Of a stretch of DNA of 64,000 nt, positions 1 to 12,600 are shown one piece after another (the stretch's first letter is position 1; each line of letters starts with the position of its first letter). Where the stretch lies: the NCBI GenBank assembly GCA_963924555.1, contig OZ004589.1, positions 7,561,405 through 7,625,404 on the forward strand, in the 5' to 3' direction. The position numbers and the translations under genes were made by a program. The stretch comes from Crambe crambe (taxonomy: Eukaryota > Porifera > Demospongiae > Poecilosclerida > Crambeidae). The notes below the pieces were generated by a model. It had not been told where the DNA came from and ran no database searches. It worked only from the letters and a program-made list of their open reading frames with translations.

Positions 1-3000
1 CCCCACTGACCTGTCCAAGGAACTGCATTTACCACTTGAAGAAGAAGAGGAGGAGGAGGAGGAGGTGGTGGAGAAGAAACAAGAGAAAGGGGAAGAAAAT
101 GAAGAAAAAGATCAGGAAAATGATCTCATAGTAGTTCTGTCTGATACTGAATCCAGTGAAGGGGAATTGGGAATGGACCTGGTGCCTCTGCTGTCACCTG
201 CTCCAGGGGAGAGTGAGACGAGTGGACGTGAGATAAATGCTCCAGTCATACCTCTATTTCTCCAAGTCAAGTGTTCCTTGCGAGATAAAGATGGTGGTTG
301 GCTGCAAGATCTCTCTCTCATGGACTCAATGTACATTCCCACTTGTCTTGGTGAGTGGTGTTAAAATCATTTGGGAGGTGGTTGGGCATTTCTTGCTGAT
401 CCACTGTAGAGATGCTGGCTGAAGGTGTTACTGATGGAGATTCCTACACTGTGTCTGTCGACTTTGTCTTTAGTTCTCAACTTGAAAGCACCAAGGAAAA
501 GGGTCAAAGGTCAGGGTAATGCTTCTGTCACGTGTGTATAGTGAATATGTTTTTGTTGATATTCAGTGCCTTGTCTGCACTGCCTGGCTGCTACCACTCG
601 GTAGCCACCTCCCTCCAGTACTACCTTCAGTGGCTCATCTGTGACGAACTAGTATCTATGGGACGTCTGCTGGAGCCCATTAGCCCCGCCCTCCTGCAGT
701 CTGTTGCAACACATGTACAGACAAGTCACAACAGCTCTCACACATGCTATGCTCAACATGTACCACTCAAGTTCATCTTTGGAGAAATCAACTCCATGAC
801 ACATTTCGTGCACCAGCTGGAAGCTCTGGATATTCCTGGCCACTCTCTAGTGAAAATGGATGAGTATTACTACTTGGAGCCAAAGTCTTACCCATCCAAT
901 TCTGCTCACCATGGAGACCTAACCCCTGACCTCCTCAGCTCGCAGTCTGATGATCTGCTCTCCTTTAACCGTCCTCGGTGCTCCCAGTCTGTGGAACATG
1001 ATTTGGAGCGATCCAAGACGCCTCCTCCCCCTCAGTCCACACTGGGTGTTTTGCGCACCCACCATCGTCGCGCCCTCTCTTCTGGTTACCCTATTGGATA
1101 TGCCCCCGTGTCCAACATCACTGTGCCTCCAGCCAGCAACTGTGGAAGTGAGGTGGATGTGAGGACAGAAGTGGTCACTACAGAAGTCGGTAGTGGGTAT
1201 GAAGCAGGCCAGTCTGATGACACCAGTAGTACTTCAGAAGGTATGAAGGTCTCCATATCTAAAGTGCTGCAAGGAATGGAGACGCAGGCATGGATGGTTC
1301 TCAGAATACTGTCAAGCAAAGTGGACATCTACTTCCAGTTTCGCAGCTCCAAGGAAGTCAAGGAAGTTATTTTGTCAGACTTGAAGGGGATTTATGATCA
1401 AGTTTTGGGAGGAGTGAAGCGTACTTGTCACAGAACTAACCAGTGGTTCTTGTTGAAGGAGATGCTGGAGACCCACGCGTGTTCCCCCTACTTGTTGCTG
1501 GAGTCTGCCTCTGAGGCATGGGTGGAGGAGGTGGTGCGACAGCAAGGGAAAGCAGAGCCATTTGGAGCTCAGGAGTTCATGTGTGACCTTGTCCACAGCT
1601 TCTACATCACACCTCACTCAAGAGTCAAGGAAAGGAAAGGTGAAGCAGGCAGTCAGTCAAGTAGTGATATTTTGATTGATGTGTATTCTTTTTACATTTT
1701 CAGCCCAAGCAGGTCTGCAGACCACAAGGCATGCACTTGGAGCTTTTGCAGTCACCAACAGAAGAGACGTGTATGTGTTGCAAGACGTCAAAGCTACAGG
1801 AGAGGAGAGCATATTTTATGTCAAGTGAGCATCAAAACATTTGCACTGCATGTGAAAGTAATACGTGCATGTGTCTGTCTGTGTCTTAGTTACATGCATG
1901 TGTCTGTATACCATAGGATTTACGAGTCTCTGTGCAATGTGCAAGAGAGTATTACTGCAGACGTTGCTCCTTTCTTTGAGAGAAGTGACACCGGAGGGAC
2001 CAACGATGGTACATTAAGTCGTGCAGATAGCAAATATAACACAACTGACTGTTTTGTTGTGCAGGTATGGAGACATTGAGTACTTTGTCTCTGCAGCAGA
2101 GCATATCTGAAGTGGCAGATATGGAAAGGAAAGGTAGCGGTATGGAGATCCTTCCTTTCCACCGCTCACAGGGCAAGCCCCAGGAGAGTCTGGTCCTGCA
2201 GGTACATGGGATCACACAGCCCTCGCAGGAGTTCCAGGACCGCCTGAGGGGGATCATTCAGAGGAAACTGGATGCTACTGCACTAGACATCATATGCAAT
2301 CTCTATGCTAGAAACACACAAGTGAAGCTCACTCCAGAAGATGTGGAGTTTCTACAGCCAAGTCATAAACCGTCTCACACGTTATACCTGCCCCTTCCCA
2401 ACTGGCCAGGACAGGACTACCAGCAAACATTCTTTTTCTATTTTCTGCAGACGTTATCTACATTGGCACTGTATCCGACGTATGTTTCCAGTGAGAACAA
2501 AGAGCACTTTCAGTTTCAGGCCCATCAGGAGTTACAGAATGCCTACCTGGTGGAGAATCTATCCAATGAGATTCTTCAGGATCACCTGTTTCTCTACATC
2601 CGTCCCCAGACCAAGGGGCGGGGAATGGCTGTGGTCTGTGTCTCTCTGGTGGAGCCTTCGGGTAAAGTAACTGCTCCTGTGCCTGGAAGTGTCACCTCCC
2701 TGAAAGGCTCTCCCAGCCACTTGGACCAAAACAAGTTGGAGTGTGCAGTGAGTGAAGAGATTTCGGTGAGTGGAGGTTACTCTATTAAACTGCATATTTG
2801 GGAGAAAGGAAATATTGGTTTGGAGGAATTCATGCATAAGTTGTCTCTCTGCTTCAAGCACTCGATGCTAGACTACTACCTTGAGATCTACTTGCTTCCC
2901 AGTCCCGTGGCTCGCTATATTCCAGAGTTGGATGGTGGAGGGAGTGAGGGGTGTGGTCTTGTGGAGGGAGATGCGTCTTCCATCACATTGGAATCCTCGA

Positions 3001-6000
3001 CTGAAGACTCTCCCTCCAAGGAAATCTCGTCTCCATGGAGGAATCAATCAATGATCAATCCTCAGAGATCACTAAAGAGAGAGAGCGTCACGTCACTCAG
3101 GAGTCTCGACTCATCTCGTCGCGACTCGGACACTTTCTCCCGTCGTACATCTGAGAGCTTTTCTCGACGGAGCTCGGCCAAGGGTTCTGACTCTTCCAGA
3201 AAAGGCTCAGCCACTTATAGTGAGAGCAGAAGGTCGTCTGCAGAGAAGGGTGCAGTGAGTAACAGTGACAGAATTGTCCACTCTCTCTCACACATGGGAG
3301 CTGAAGAGTTCTCTCAGCCCTTCAGATTTACAGAACAGGTGATTGAGGAGAAGGATGAATTAGCTGAGAATTCATTAGAATCGTCCCTGTCTTCCATGGG
3401 GGGAAGAAGAGGTGGAGGCAATGGAGGGCATGAAGTGTATGAGGGAGAGACTTCATCTTCCCCGTGGCTGCAGAGAGAAAAGATACGAAGGATCGATGAG
3501 ACGAGAGAAGCATTGATCACGGATGCAGGCCTGGGAAAGACTGGTCAGTTGGACGTAGTTTTTGAGAACGTGGTTCCCCATCATCTGTCTCTGGGTCATG
3601 GGATGGGTGCACCTTCCCTCAAGCATATCAGGTTACCTCTGATGGGACAATATTCTGGGAAAATCTTTGTATCCAAGTTGGTGTCTGCCCTGAAATCAGC
3701 TTGTCCGGATTTGAGCACTGACGTATTCCAATTGGGTCCCAGTGGTTTCGTCCACTCCACTCCACAGGAGGACTACTCGAAACTCAAAAAGAAGCCGGCA
3801 GATATCGGCCTTCCAGAAACCGAGTTTGTTGTTATCAGCAGGAATCTTGTGCAGTGGGAGGATAGTCACTGTTCCACCAGGACCACACACGCTCAATTGC
3901 AATCACAAGACTTTAGCCACAGCCTTCAACTCTTCAACCCTTTGGACTCCAGAAAGCCACACTTAATAGTGCCCCTGCACATGACTGCCAAGATCAGGGA
4001 CATCTTTGTCCCACGAAGAAGACTGATCTTCATGAAATTCTCCCAGCTAAAGGTAAGCAGTGATCAGTGAACGGATTCACATGTACATGTGTGCATCAAT
4101 GCGATGATTAGGTGGACATCTGGCTGTATAATCTCTCTGATCAACTGGCCAAAAGAGTGTGTGATAGACTGACCACTGTGAGAGACTGGCAAGCAGCTCG
4201 CAGTGGCTTGCTTCAACACCTGCTGACACAGAAGATGGGACTGTTCAGACACTGCCAGGGCCAGGACCTCCAAGGCTATGTCAAGGTGAGTGGAACTCTA
4301 CTTCTCTGCCTTATTCACTTGTGATTTGCTTCAGCTGACCTCGAAGAAATGCTCCACCATGAAGGAGACCGTGGCACTCATTAAGAATAATATCATTCCT
4401 GTGGATGAGGTGCAGTAATGCAGGAGTGATTGATGTCGTGTAATTGGTCTTCTCTCTCTCTTTCTATAGCGTCAGAAGAGACCGATAATTCAACAGCTGC
4501 AGCGTCCTTTCTTGGTTCACGGTGACCACATTTCCATAGAGAGTGTGTACCTGGAGCAGATGCCATACTCTCCAGTAGAGACCACTGAGGACCCTGTCTT
4601 CAACCACGGCCAGCAGTTCAGGGACTGGCATGTTCACCAGCGGGACTTGTTTGAGCGACAGGGACTGCTGGGTAAGGTCTTTGCCTCGTGGGAGAGCAGA
4701 GGTGGGGAAGCCGGTGCTCCTGTCAGTTCTGCCATAATAGCTGATCTGAAGAAGGTAGCTCGTCTTCTTCATTACTGTACCTCTCCTCTCCTCATTTACG
4801 ACTGTACCAGCAACACTCAAACTCAGCCCTCTCCCGATGCCAAGTCTCAAGCCATCAGAGAAAGACTTTTCTCCCAGTACATCAAATACCTCAATAGTTT
4901 GGGATTTCAAGCCATCAACGAACGAACATCAACAAAGCCCAAGTCTTCATCACGTGTTGCCAGCAAGACCTTGACTTCCAGTCTGCCACACTCGTTTCCA
5001 CATTGGTACAAATGCCTACAGCGGTCGTGGCCTGGGGGGATCGTCATGGTGGAACTCATGTTCCAGGACAAGAACTTTCTGGTGAAGCTGTATACGTTGG
5101 AGCGATCTCGCCTTGGACAGCCATTGCTGAGTCCAGAAGACAATGCCGTGTTTGCCCAGGAGTGTGCTCGTTACAAGGACTTTATTCACGTCCACTCCTT
5201 CATGTGTGATTTCCATCTGAAACTGCTGTTAGATCTTCTTACTGGCACACAACCCTTTCCTGAGGGATTTCACCTCAGAAATTTTCTGAAACTCTGTCAC
5301 AAACACAGTTCACCACCCCCTAACTTTATCAGAAACCTTTTGAAGAGAGGTCAGTCCTTGTAATAAGCAAGGTAATGTACATGTATGCTCTCGTCCACAT
5401 TTTTAGGAAGTATTCGCGTTCCTGCATCAGTGGAGCCAGACCTTTTGTATAGTCACTTGGTATCCCACTGCGACAAGTTTCATGCCAAGACCTTGGCATT
5501 GCAAGGAGTCGGAGGAAGAGGAGATGTTCAGTCGTCTGCTAGAGAGATTGGCCTGCTCATAGATGTCTCCAAGCAGTCACTCGGACCAACAACTTCTCCT
5601 GAATTCTCGCGATTGATGGAAGAAACTGAAGTAAGTCCCTTTCCTGATTGCTTTTCAGTCGTGCATAATTCTATCGTGTGCAGGCCAATTACTCCATCAA
5701 GATTTTAGTGATGTACACAGATCCTGACAAGTCCACCGACAATGTCCGCTATTTAGAGCTCGTCTTCTATCTTTTACTGGTCAATAAAGAAGACATTTTT
5801 CCTCGCCTGACTTGTAGTGGTCCCCATTTGCGTGCTTCCTGCCACCCCCTGCCCCCAAACACTCCTCAGAGTGAACCAGGTGCAGAAGAGAGTGACCTCC
5901 ACCTCAAAGTCATGGAACACAGACGCAAGATGGGCTTTGGGTCACTGGCTACACCCTCAGCTGCATCACAGATTGTTCTGGACAGGGAAAGGGTGGATCA

Positions 6001-6755
6001 GCAGATGCATGGTGTACAAACACATCTGGAGGCAATGATTCAAAAAGCCCTTCACAATATGCGCAAAGATGAGCTGTGGAAGAGGATGGTTTATGGAATA
6101 CACGAAGGGAGATCTGTAAGTCCATCTACAAGAACGATCAGCTATAGCTGTCATGACCTGTGTATGCACGACTGGTTCAGCAGAGTTTTGAAAAGTTGAC
6201 ATATTCCGACTTTCGCGACCTGCTGTATATGGTGACTGAATGTCCTCTGGAGGAACTCGACCCCAACCTCAGTCAACTTAAGCGCCAGCCCCGAAAATGG
6301 TTCAGGAAACTGATCCAGTGAGTGTATCTTGTCTATGTACTATAATTATTCTACACTCTGTCCTTCCCTAGACCTCTAGAGGCCAGGTTCACTGAAGATA
6401 TCAGAGTATACACCTCAGACGATGGCACCCACACTTACGCAGTATGTAGTTACTAGTGTGTGTATGAGGGTCGGGTGACCCTTGCATTGGTTGCATGCAG
6501 GCCATTGTGAACCCAGGCTGGCACGACATGCTAGTGCTGGTTCAGTCAGGAGCCACCAGTCAGCAAGTCAGTGGCATATCGGCAGTCTATCGCAAGCCCA
6601 AGGAAGGGGGTGTGCCTCTCAAAGAAAGACCGATCACAGCTAACTTGGAGGCAGATCGCCAACACATAGAAACAGTCATCAACTTCTGCTGCTGCTTCAT
6701 GTGGGCTAGTATTCTTGACAGTGCCCCTCCCCTGCCAAGTCTTAACCTTCTATAG
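1..6755 (+). CDS. SZT2: KICSTOR complex protein SZT2, 3' portion
   Basis: Multi-exon gene entering from the left edge, so the start and N-terminal part are missing; the stop is TAG at 6753. SZT2 is the very large scaffold of the KICSTOR complex, which holds GATOR1 on the lysosome so that mTORC1 is switched off when amino acids are low. The call rests on recognisable stretches along the reading frame: the segment with LPLPNWPGQDYQQTFFFYF (~2380-2450), the block FIHVHSFMCDFHLKLLLDLL (~5180-5240), the block around YTDPDKSTDNVRYLELVFYL (~5710-5775) and the C-terminal NPGWHDMLVLVQSG (~6510). There is no catalytic motif, as usual for this family. A glutamate-rich stretch opens the window (~35-120) and a serine-rich linker lies at ~2990-3240. 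Introns are short with GT-AG ends (for example the donors after ~350 and ~4040). The gene ends 33 bp from the stop of the opposing ELMOD gene. Confidence 0.82.
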
Positions 6756-6788
6756 TCCTTTTGTAAGACAATGTCTCTTTTTCTTTTT

Positions 6789-8073
6789 TTAATCAGTATG
6801 CGTGTGCAATGACATGACAATGTTTCCAGCAGTGATGTCAGATGTTAATTGTTCCAAAAACTTGGCTTTCACTTTAGGGAAAGACATGATATCATCTGGC
6901 TTCTCCGCTCTCCAGAAAGAGTCAAACTTTGTAAAAACATAACCTATGTACATAATGATGTTAATTTTAGTGGAAACATTTGTCAGAACTCACAAAAAGT
7001 TTCCATAAAGTAAGTAGTAGGAGGTGGCCATTGAGTGCATTTGGAGTAAAAGTATGTGTGGAGCACACCTTCTTTCAGCAGGGAGTACATTTCACCTGTC
7101 AAGTCAATTCCCACCACAGCAAAGGGGTACCTAAACTCCGTCATATATAGCATAGTAACAGTCTTAGTTGGATAGTGCACCATGCACGTACCAGTATTGA
7201 GGGTGTTTGGAGTGAAGTAAGAGAGCTCTGGCTTTGTCTTGGTACTCTTCAGAGAAGTATCTGTCATTAGAAGCTGTTAGGGACCAAAAGAACTGTGACA
7301 GGGAAATCGAAAGGTCAGTGGTGAGGATACACAAGGCAATGGAGTCCTAGTAGACCCATTCCCCGGAAGTCAGTGGCTGGATTATTTCCTTGAAAACCAA
7401 TCTCTTGCCACTGTCCACCTATTCTGGCGGTTAGCTCGGTGCTTGGCATCAGATTATTCCACAACTGTAACATGACATAGCTTGGGGAATAATTGTGTGA
7501 GTTGTGATGGACATACTTTCATCAATATTTCTTCATGTGCATCGTTAGTCTGGTCAAATGCCTGCGATCGAATTTCCTCCACTGCTTTCCATAGCTTCTT
7601 CACACCACCTATTTTGGACAGACAAGGAACAAGTCGGTCCCTGAACCTGGGGAGATAGAATTCATTATATTATCATGTAAAGGGAGATGAGATGAAGTAC
7701 TAACTCGTGTTGTAGATATGGTTTGATACACTTCTCTTTGACGATAAGCTCAGCAGCAGCTGTAGCATTTAATTCCACACCCAATTCTTTCTCTATGTTA
7801 TTCAGAGCCTGCAGCAGATCAATTCTGTAAATATTTTCCCCCATTAATTATAATCTTCTCACTTTTATTCTGGACAGCTGCAGACATTGAACTACAATGA
7901 TGACAACCATAGCTAAAAATAATAGGCCAGGTGCTAAACTCACCTACAGCTCCAATTTTATTGGTAAGTGGCAAATTAGATAAACAAATTCTATATATTT
8001 CACAATTTCCCGTCAAGTAGTGTAGAAACCACTTCCACACACGCCAAATCACTAGCCTCAAAGCAGCCAGCAT
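6789..8073 (-). CDS. ELMO domain-containing protein (ELMOD1/2-like Arl GTPase-activating protein)
   Basis: Reverse-strand gene of at least six short exons. The family are GTPase-activating proteins for Arl2/Arl3 and related Arf-like GTPases. The exon at ~7370-7440 encodes GGQWQEIGFQGNNPATDFRG followed by MGLLG, the ELMO-domain signature; its arginine in DFRG is the catalytic residue in this family. Downstream come YPFAVVGIDLTGEMYSLLKE (~7070-7130), an aromatic stretch FDSFWRAEKPDDIMSF (~6870-6920) and a short tail ending at TAA (6789-6791). The first ATG in frame (8071-8073) starts with a hydrophobic, W-rich segment followed by LTGNCEIYRIC, matching the N-terminus of ELMOD1/2. The open frame continues upstream to a TTG but has no earlier ATG. 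One join can be read directly: exon end HPQYW at ~7190 to YPFAV at ~7130. The start lies only 47 bp after the stop of ATPAF1 on the same strand. I cannot separate ELMOD1 from ELMOD2. Confidence 0.88.
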
Positions 8074-8085
8074 CTTCTGCCTAGT

Positions 8086-8091
8086 TTTATT
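8086..8091 (-). terminator. Probable poly(A) signal of ATPAF1
   Basis: AATAAA on the reverse strand, 29 bp past the ATPAF1 stop and 12 bp before the ELMOD start codon. If used, cleavage 10-30 nt further on would fall inside the first ELMOD coding exon, so the two transcription units would overlap. Confidence 0.4.
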
Positions 8092-8120
8092 CAGACGGTA
8101 AAGGGTCGATAACAAGATAA

Positions 8121-9394
8121 TCAGCCAGTGCAGTGTGAATGATGTATGAGCATTTCATAGTCGAATTCTTGTGGGTTATGATTGAACTGTTGGACCATGG
8201 TGTAGTACTTGGGGTCATTGCTGGCATAATATAAGTGCATCTGATTGGTCATATTCTGTGCCTCAAGTGTGCTCTAGTTTGGAAGGTTAATCACACAATT
8301 GATCATGTACAAGGGCAGCTTACCAGTACTGTGGTATCCACTTCACCATGTACTAGCACAATTCCTATTTGGGATATAATTCTCATAAGCTTCTCATAGT
8401 CGAAATGTGTACCTTTGGACTCCATAAACTCTGTATAATGAGTGATGGTGAACGAAATGGGAGCATTGTCTTGAAACTTCTGTAAAGTGATGCCACACAT
8501 CAAGTATTAGCTACTGCTGCTATCATCAATCACCTGATAATTAACGAGTGAAGTGAAGTAGCACCTCTGGCCACTGAACTGGGAAAACCACATCTCATAG
8601 CCCTCTTCACGAGGAAGTGGATACACAAACTATAAGGGAAAGACGACTAATAAATGATGGGGCATGGAAGCGACTAAATAGTACCATGGGACAGTGCAGA
8701 GATTTAGTGTGTAACTGCAAGAATGAAGGAGACTGTATGGAAAGGATATGGATGGCATCGTAAGAGTATTGGTTGTGGTCATTAGCCACACTCACGGGCA
8801 TGACCGCACTGATGCAGTCTTTGGTTTTGTGGTGCTCCACCCAAATCTGTAGTCATAAAACAAACCATGAAGGAGGAAAAATGGTGAAGCCAAAGAAGGG
8901 AAGGGAACTAACTTTAGTAATCTCATCACTGCTCTTGTCTACAATAAGATCCACCTTCATCAGTATGTTTAAGTCCTGAATAACACACAGATTATATACA
9001 ATCAGTGGTGATTAACGTTGAGTGGCATATGATTTGGAGGTGTACGAGCATCTAGCATGCATGTGCTCGGGTTTGTTGGGATGTGGCTCACAGGTGGTCT
9101 GGAGAAAGAAGCTGCTCGAGTATTGGATGCAGAAGGCCTAGGGGACACTGCACTCTTCTTTGCATCATCTTTTGTCTCCACCAATGGAAGATCACTATGG
9201 AGGAACAGACATTAATTAATCCAGCGCAGAAAATGTGGCTCATAATCTCACCCTTGTGCCATTTCTAGTTTGCTTTTGTATTTATCATAAAATGGATTAT
9301 CTGCAACCTCTTTGCCCTTCAGTATGGCAGTGTAGAATGTCCTCCCACTCCAGGGTTGCACCAAGTGCCTCCTGAATAACCTGCTCATATTCAT
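8121..9394 (-). CDS. ATPAF1: ATP synthase mitochondrial F1 complex assembly factor 1
   Basis: Reverse-strand gene. ATPAF1 (yeast Atp11) is a mitochondrial matrix chaperone that binds the F1 beta subunit before alpha/beta hexamer assembly. The first ATG (9392-9394) opens an arginine-rich, presequence-like start (MNMSRLFRRHLVQPWSGR) that runs into NPFYDKYKSKLEMAQ at ~9260-9300, a family element. Further exons carry FVYPLPREEGYEMWFSQFSG (~8570-8635), SFTITHYTEFMESKG (~8410-8460), a segment with TTVL joined to TLEAQNMTNQMHLYYASNDP (~8215-8270), and a terminal part with FNHNPQEFDYEMLI ending at TGA (8121-8123). Order and spacing agree with the animal protein, and the C-terminus is slightly shorter than in human. 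It lies head-to-head with the CH/SAM gene (216 bp between start codons). Confidence 0.88.
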
Positions 9395-9610
9395 TTCCCT
9401 TCTTGACCTTTGGACTCTAGCTAATAACTTCGAGCAACGCCCCCCCCTAGTCTTTAGCTTGGCTGGAACATTAATTTTGGAGAAGATTCAGGAGCCTCAA
9501 CTTACATAGCTTGAAAGCCTTGGGGCCAGAGAGACTCTCTCAGATCGAGAAACTAAATTCCTGAGGGAATAATTTGTGCAAACTTCAAAGGCGTGGGCGG
9601 AGCTGGAGAG

Positions 9611-12600
9611 ATGTGGAGCCAACAATTTCAAGGGTCAAGGAGCGATATGGCGGTAGGTGTAGTGACTAGCACTAGCCTAGCTGATCATCTGTTCCTCCTG
9701 TAGGCCACAGTGAAGTGGACCAATCAGATGCTGAGTATGGGAGGGTATTCTGACCACTTGGTCACAGATTTAGCATCAGACATGGCTGATGGAACCACTC
9801 TCCTCAAATTAGTACAAACTGTTGGTGAGTCAGTCCCTCCTAGACGAACCCTTCCCCATAGTTTCAGGCTATATTATCTGTTGCAGCTAATGAGATATTG
9901 CCCTCACATTCCTCCACGCCTATCTTCCATGCTGACAAATTAAAAAACTTGCAAATATGTCTGGACTTTCTACATCAGCGCAGTATCCACTTTGAGGGTG
10001 TTCAAGCAGAAGGCAAGTAAAATACCTAGCATTTGTATATACTTTGATTATGTGGTTTCGTATTGGCAGATTTAGCAGCAGGAGATATCGAATCTATTCT
10101 TACTGTCTGTAATGCTCTGAGGAAGCATTATGCTGGTGAGAGTGTTTCTCAGACCAGTACCAAAGTTCAGAGGTCACTGGTCTATGCAGCTATAGAGAAG
10201 GAAGATGTGGCTTTGTTTACGTGGGTAGGGAACCTCCTACTACGCAAGGACATCAAGTCCTACTCCATGTATGTATCTGACTCTGGACATACAAAATTTC
10301 TGGCTGGAATTTTGAATTAAAAATGGATGCACTTTTTGTTATTCTAACAGTCAAAAGTGACTCTAGGCATCATACTGAACGTACATTTGAGTGTTATCAG
10401 ACTCAAAAAATTTGTGGCCATTTTTTGGAAATTTCCCAAGTGTATAAACCTCTGAAAAATATTAGCCTGAAAGTGACTCTAGGCAATTATGTTGGTCTTG
10501 TAGCCAATTAATTACTCTTCTATATCCAGATTTTATGATGGGACGATTCTTGCAAAACTTGTGAATATGCTTCACCAAGATGCAATCAAAGATGCAGTAA
10601 GTTTATCATGTAATACTAGATACGTTAGTATTTTACTTTTTTTTGAAAATGGAGGAATTGGAACGAGCAATGAGTGGAGTGGAACGACTGAAGCTGGTGG
10701 AGTCTGCAGCACAGAAACATCTCTTCATATCGCCATCATTTGATCCACTATTAGTTGAGAGTGGAGGACAGGATGGGAGACTTCAGTCCTTCCTCAGCCA
10801 TTGCAAGAGCATTTATCAGCAACAGACACACAGACGAGGGATCCTTGCTCACACATCCAGCAAAACCAGGCCACCCTCAAGTGAGAAGACGATGGGTGGG
10901 GGAGGAGGGGGGAGGGAGGCACGAGAGGCAGCACGCATTAGCGCCAGATCTTATGATGCCATTCACAAGAGAAAAACAGAAGGAGACAACCTTTCACAAC
11001 CCTCCAGGAAGAAGCATTCTGAGCTGTATGTCCAGGGAGCTTCTAGTGTCACTGATCTCACCACTAGAAGAGCTGAACACAAGACAATGGTTCATGGAAC
11101 AGGTCGAATGGGAGGCCTCAGCAAGCACTCCTCCACCGAGCACTTGGAGCACAAGAACAGGGGCCTAGAGTTTGGGGGAGGACTGGACAGAGTTCAGAGC
11201 ATGGAAAGTGGCATTGCACAGCAGGAGAGCAAACCATGGAGGATCCATCAAGATCCTCAACAAAATGCAACTCTTCCACGCAGTGCCAGTCAGGGGACTC
11301 TCCCGGTCAATCCTCACATTGCTTCTCCCTCCAGACCAGCCCCCTCCTTCTCCAAATCTCTCACTAGATCAACAGAAAATTTCCACACACACACATTTGG
11401 GTCGTTTCCGACACACCGAACTCCATCGTATATGCGACTGGACAGTTCTACTACCAGTGACGACCTCACCAACCAGTTGAGTGCTCTGGAAGAACGTGTC
11501 AAGGTCCTAGCCACACAGTTCCTCTACGAGAGACAGGACATGTTCAAACAGATTCTCCGTAAACGTGAGTCAGTGAGTAGCATTGAATTCACATGTCGAA
11601 TTGCTTTGATTTATCAGTGGGGAAGGAGAGAAAAAAGAGACAGTTAGCAGAGGAACGTATTGAGGCATTGGAGCGAGCATCGAGACAATTAGTGCAACAT
11701 TATGATTCCAGATTCATCTGCTTGGCCAAAGAGGTCAGATTGCAGTCTAATGTGTACCATGATTACTCTAGCTACTTAGCAATTGGGGAGATATTAGATA
11801 ATGGTTGCACAGACTGGATGTATTTAAATGTAATGACTGCTGTGGTCTTTGTTTCCATGGTGGCTCGTGGATGCTTGGAATTGGAGGGAGGAAGTGGATC
11901 CCCACAACATGGCAACTAGTTTAGGTAGTGTGGTATCGGGCAGACAAGACACCTTCTCTGTGGTCTCAGTCAAGTCTAGTGGTTCTCTCTCAGCTAACCT
12001 TTCTTACTTCCTGCTAACCAGCTGTTGATCTTACCACCCACTCATTCTACATGGCCTTTTCTCCTGTTCATACATGTTTGAGGGAACTGCCGCCCCCTCA
12101 ATTGGATGCTGGTGGCTACTGTGGCTGAGCTCTGGTGGGTGCAAGGTTGGCCAACCACTTGACTTAAACAAAAGTAGCAGGAGGTGTGCTGACCCCAGAC
12201 GCCCTCTCACCATTCTGACTCTGTCATTGATGTGTAACCATCTATAAGTAACTCTTCTCTAACTCACGAATATCTGCTTTCCTAACTGCATACATATGTA
12301 GGTGTCAAGCCTGAAGACCGATCGGACTCTTCAAAAGGGAGGTGCTCTTTCTAACACCATTACCATGGAAATCGAACAGCTCAAAGAACAGGTATTAACC
12401 ACACCCCCAAAACTACCAAATTTGCATTATGGGTGTGGATCACCACTGGATTCTCCACATTCTTTGCAGCAAAGAGGAATTAGTCCTTATAGGAATAATT
12501 AGGACATCTCTGATGTACTTTTCACAATGTCTGAACCCAATTAGGCTAAGTGTGGGGTAGGGTAGGGTAGGTTCCCACTGGCCACACCTTGCTTTGTGCC

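Noticed and set aside
4464-4910. 148-codon reverse frame inside SZT2
   Set aside because: Antisense to the conserved SZT2 coding exon; a shadow frame.
12548-12575. GGGTAGGGTAGGGTAGG as interstitial telomere repeat
   Set aside because: Only three units of a 5-bp GGGTA pattern in an intron; too short and the wrong period.
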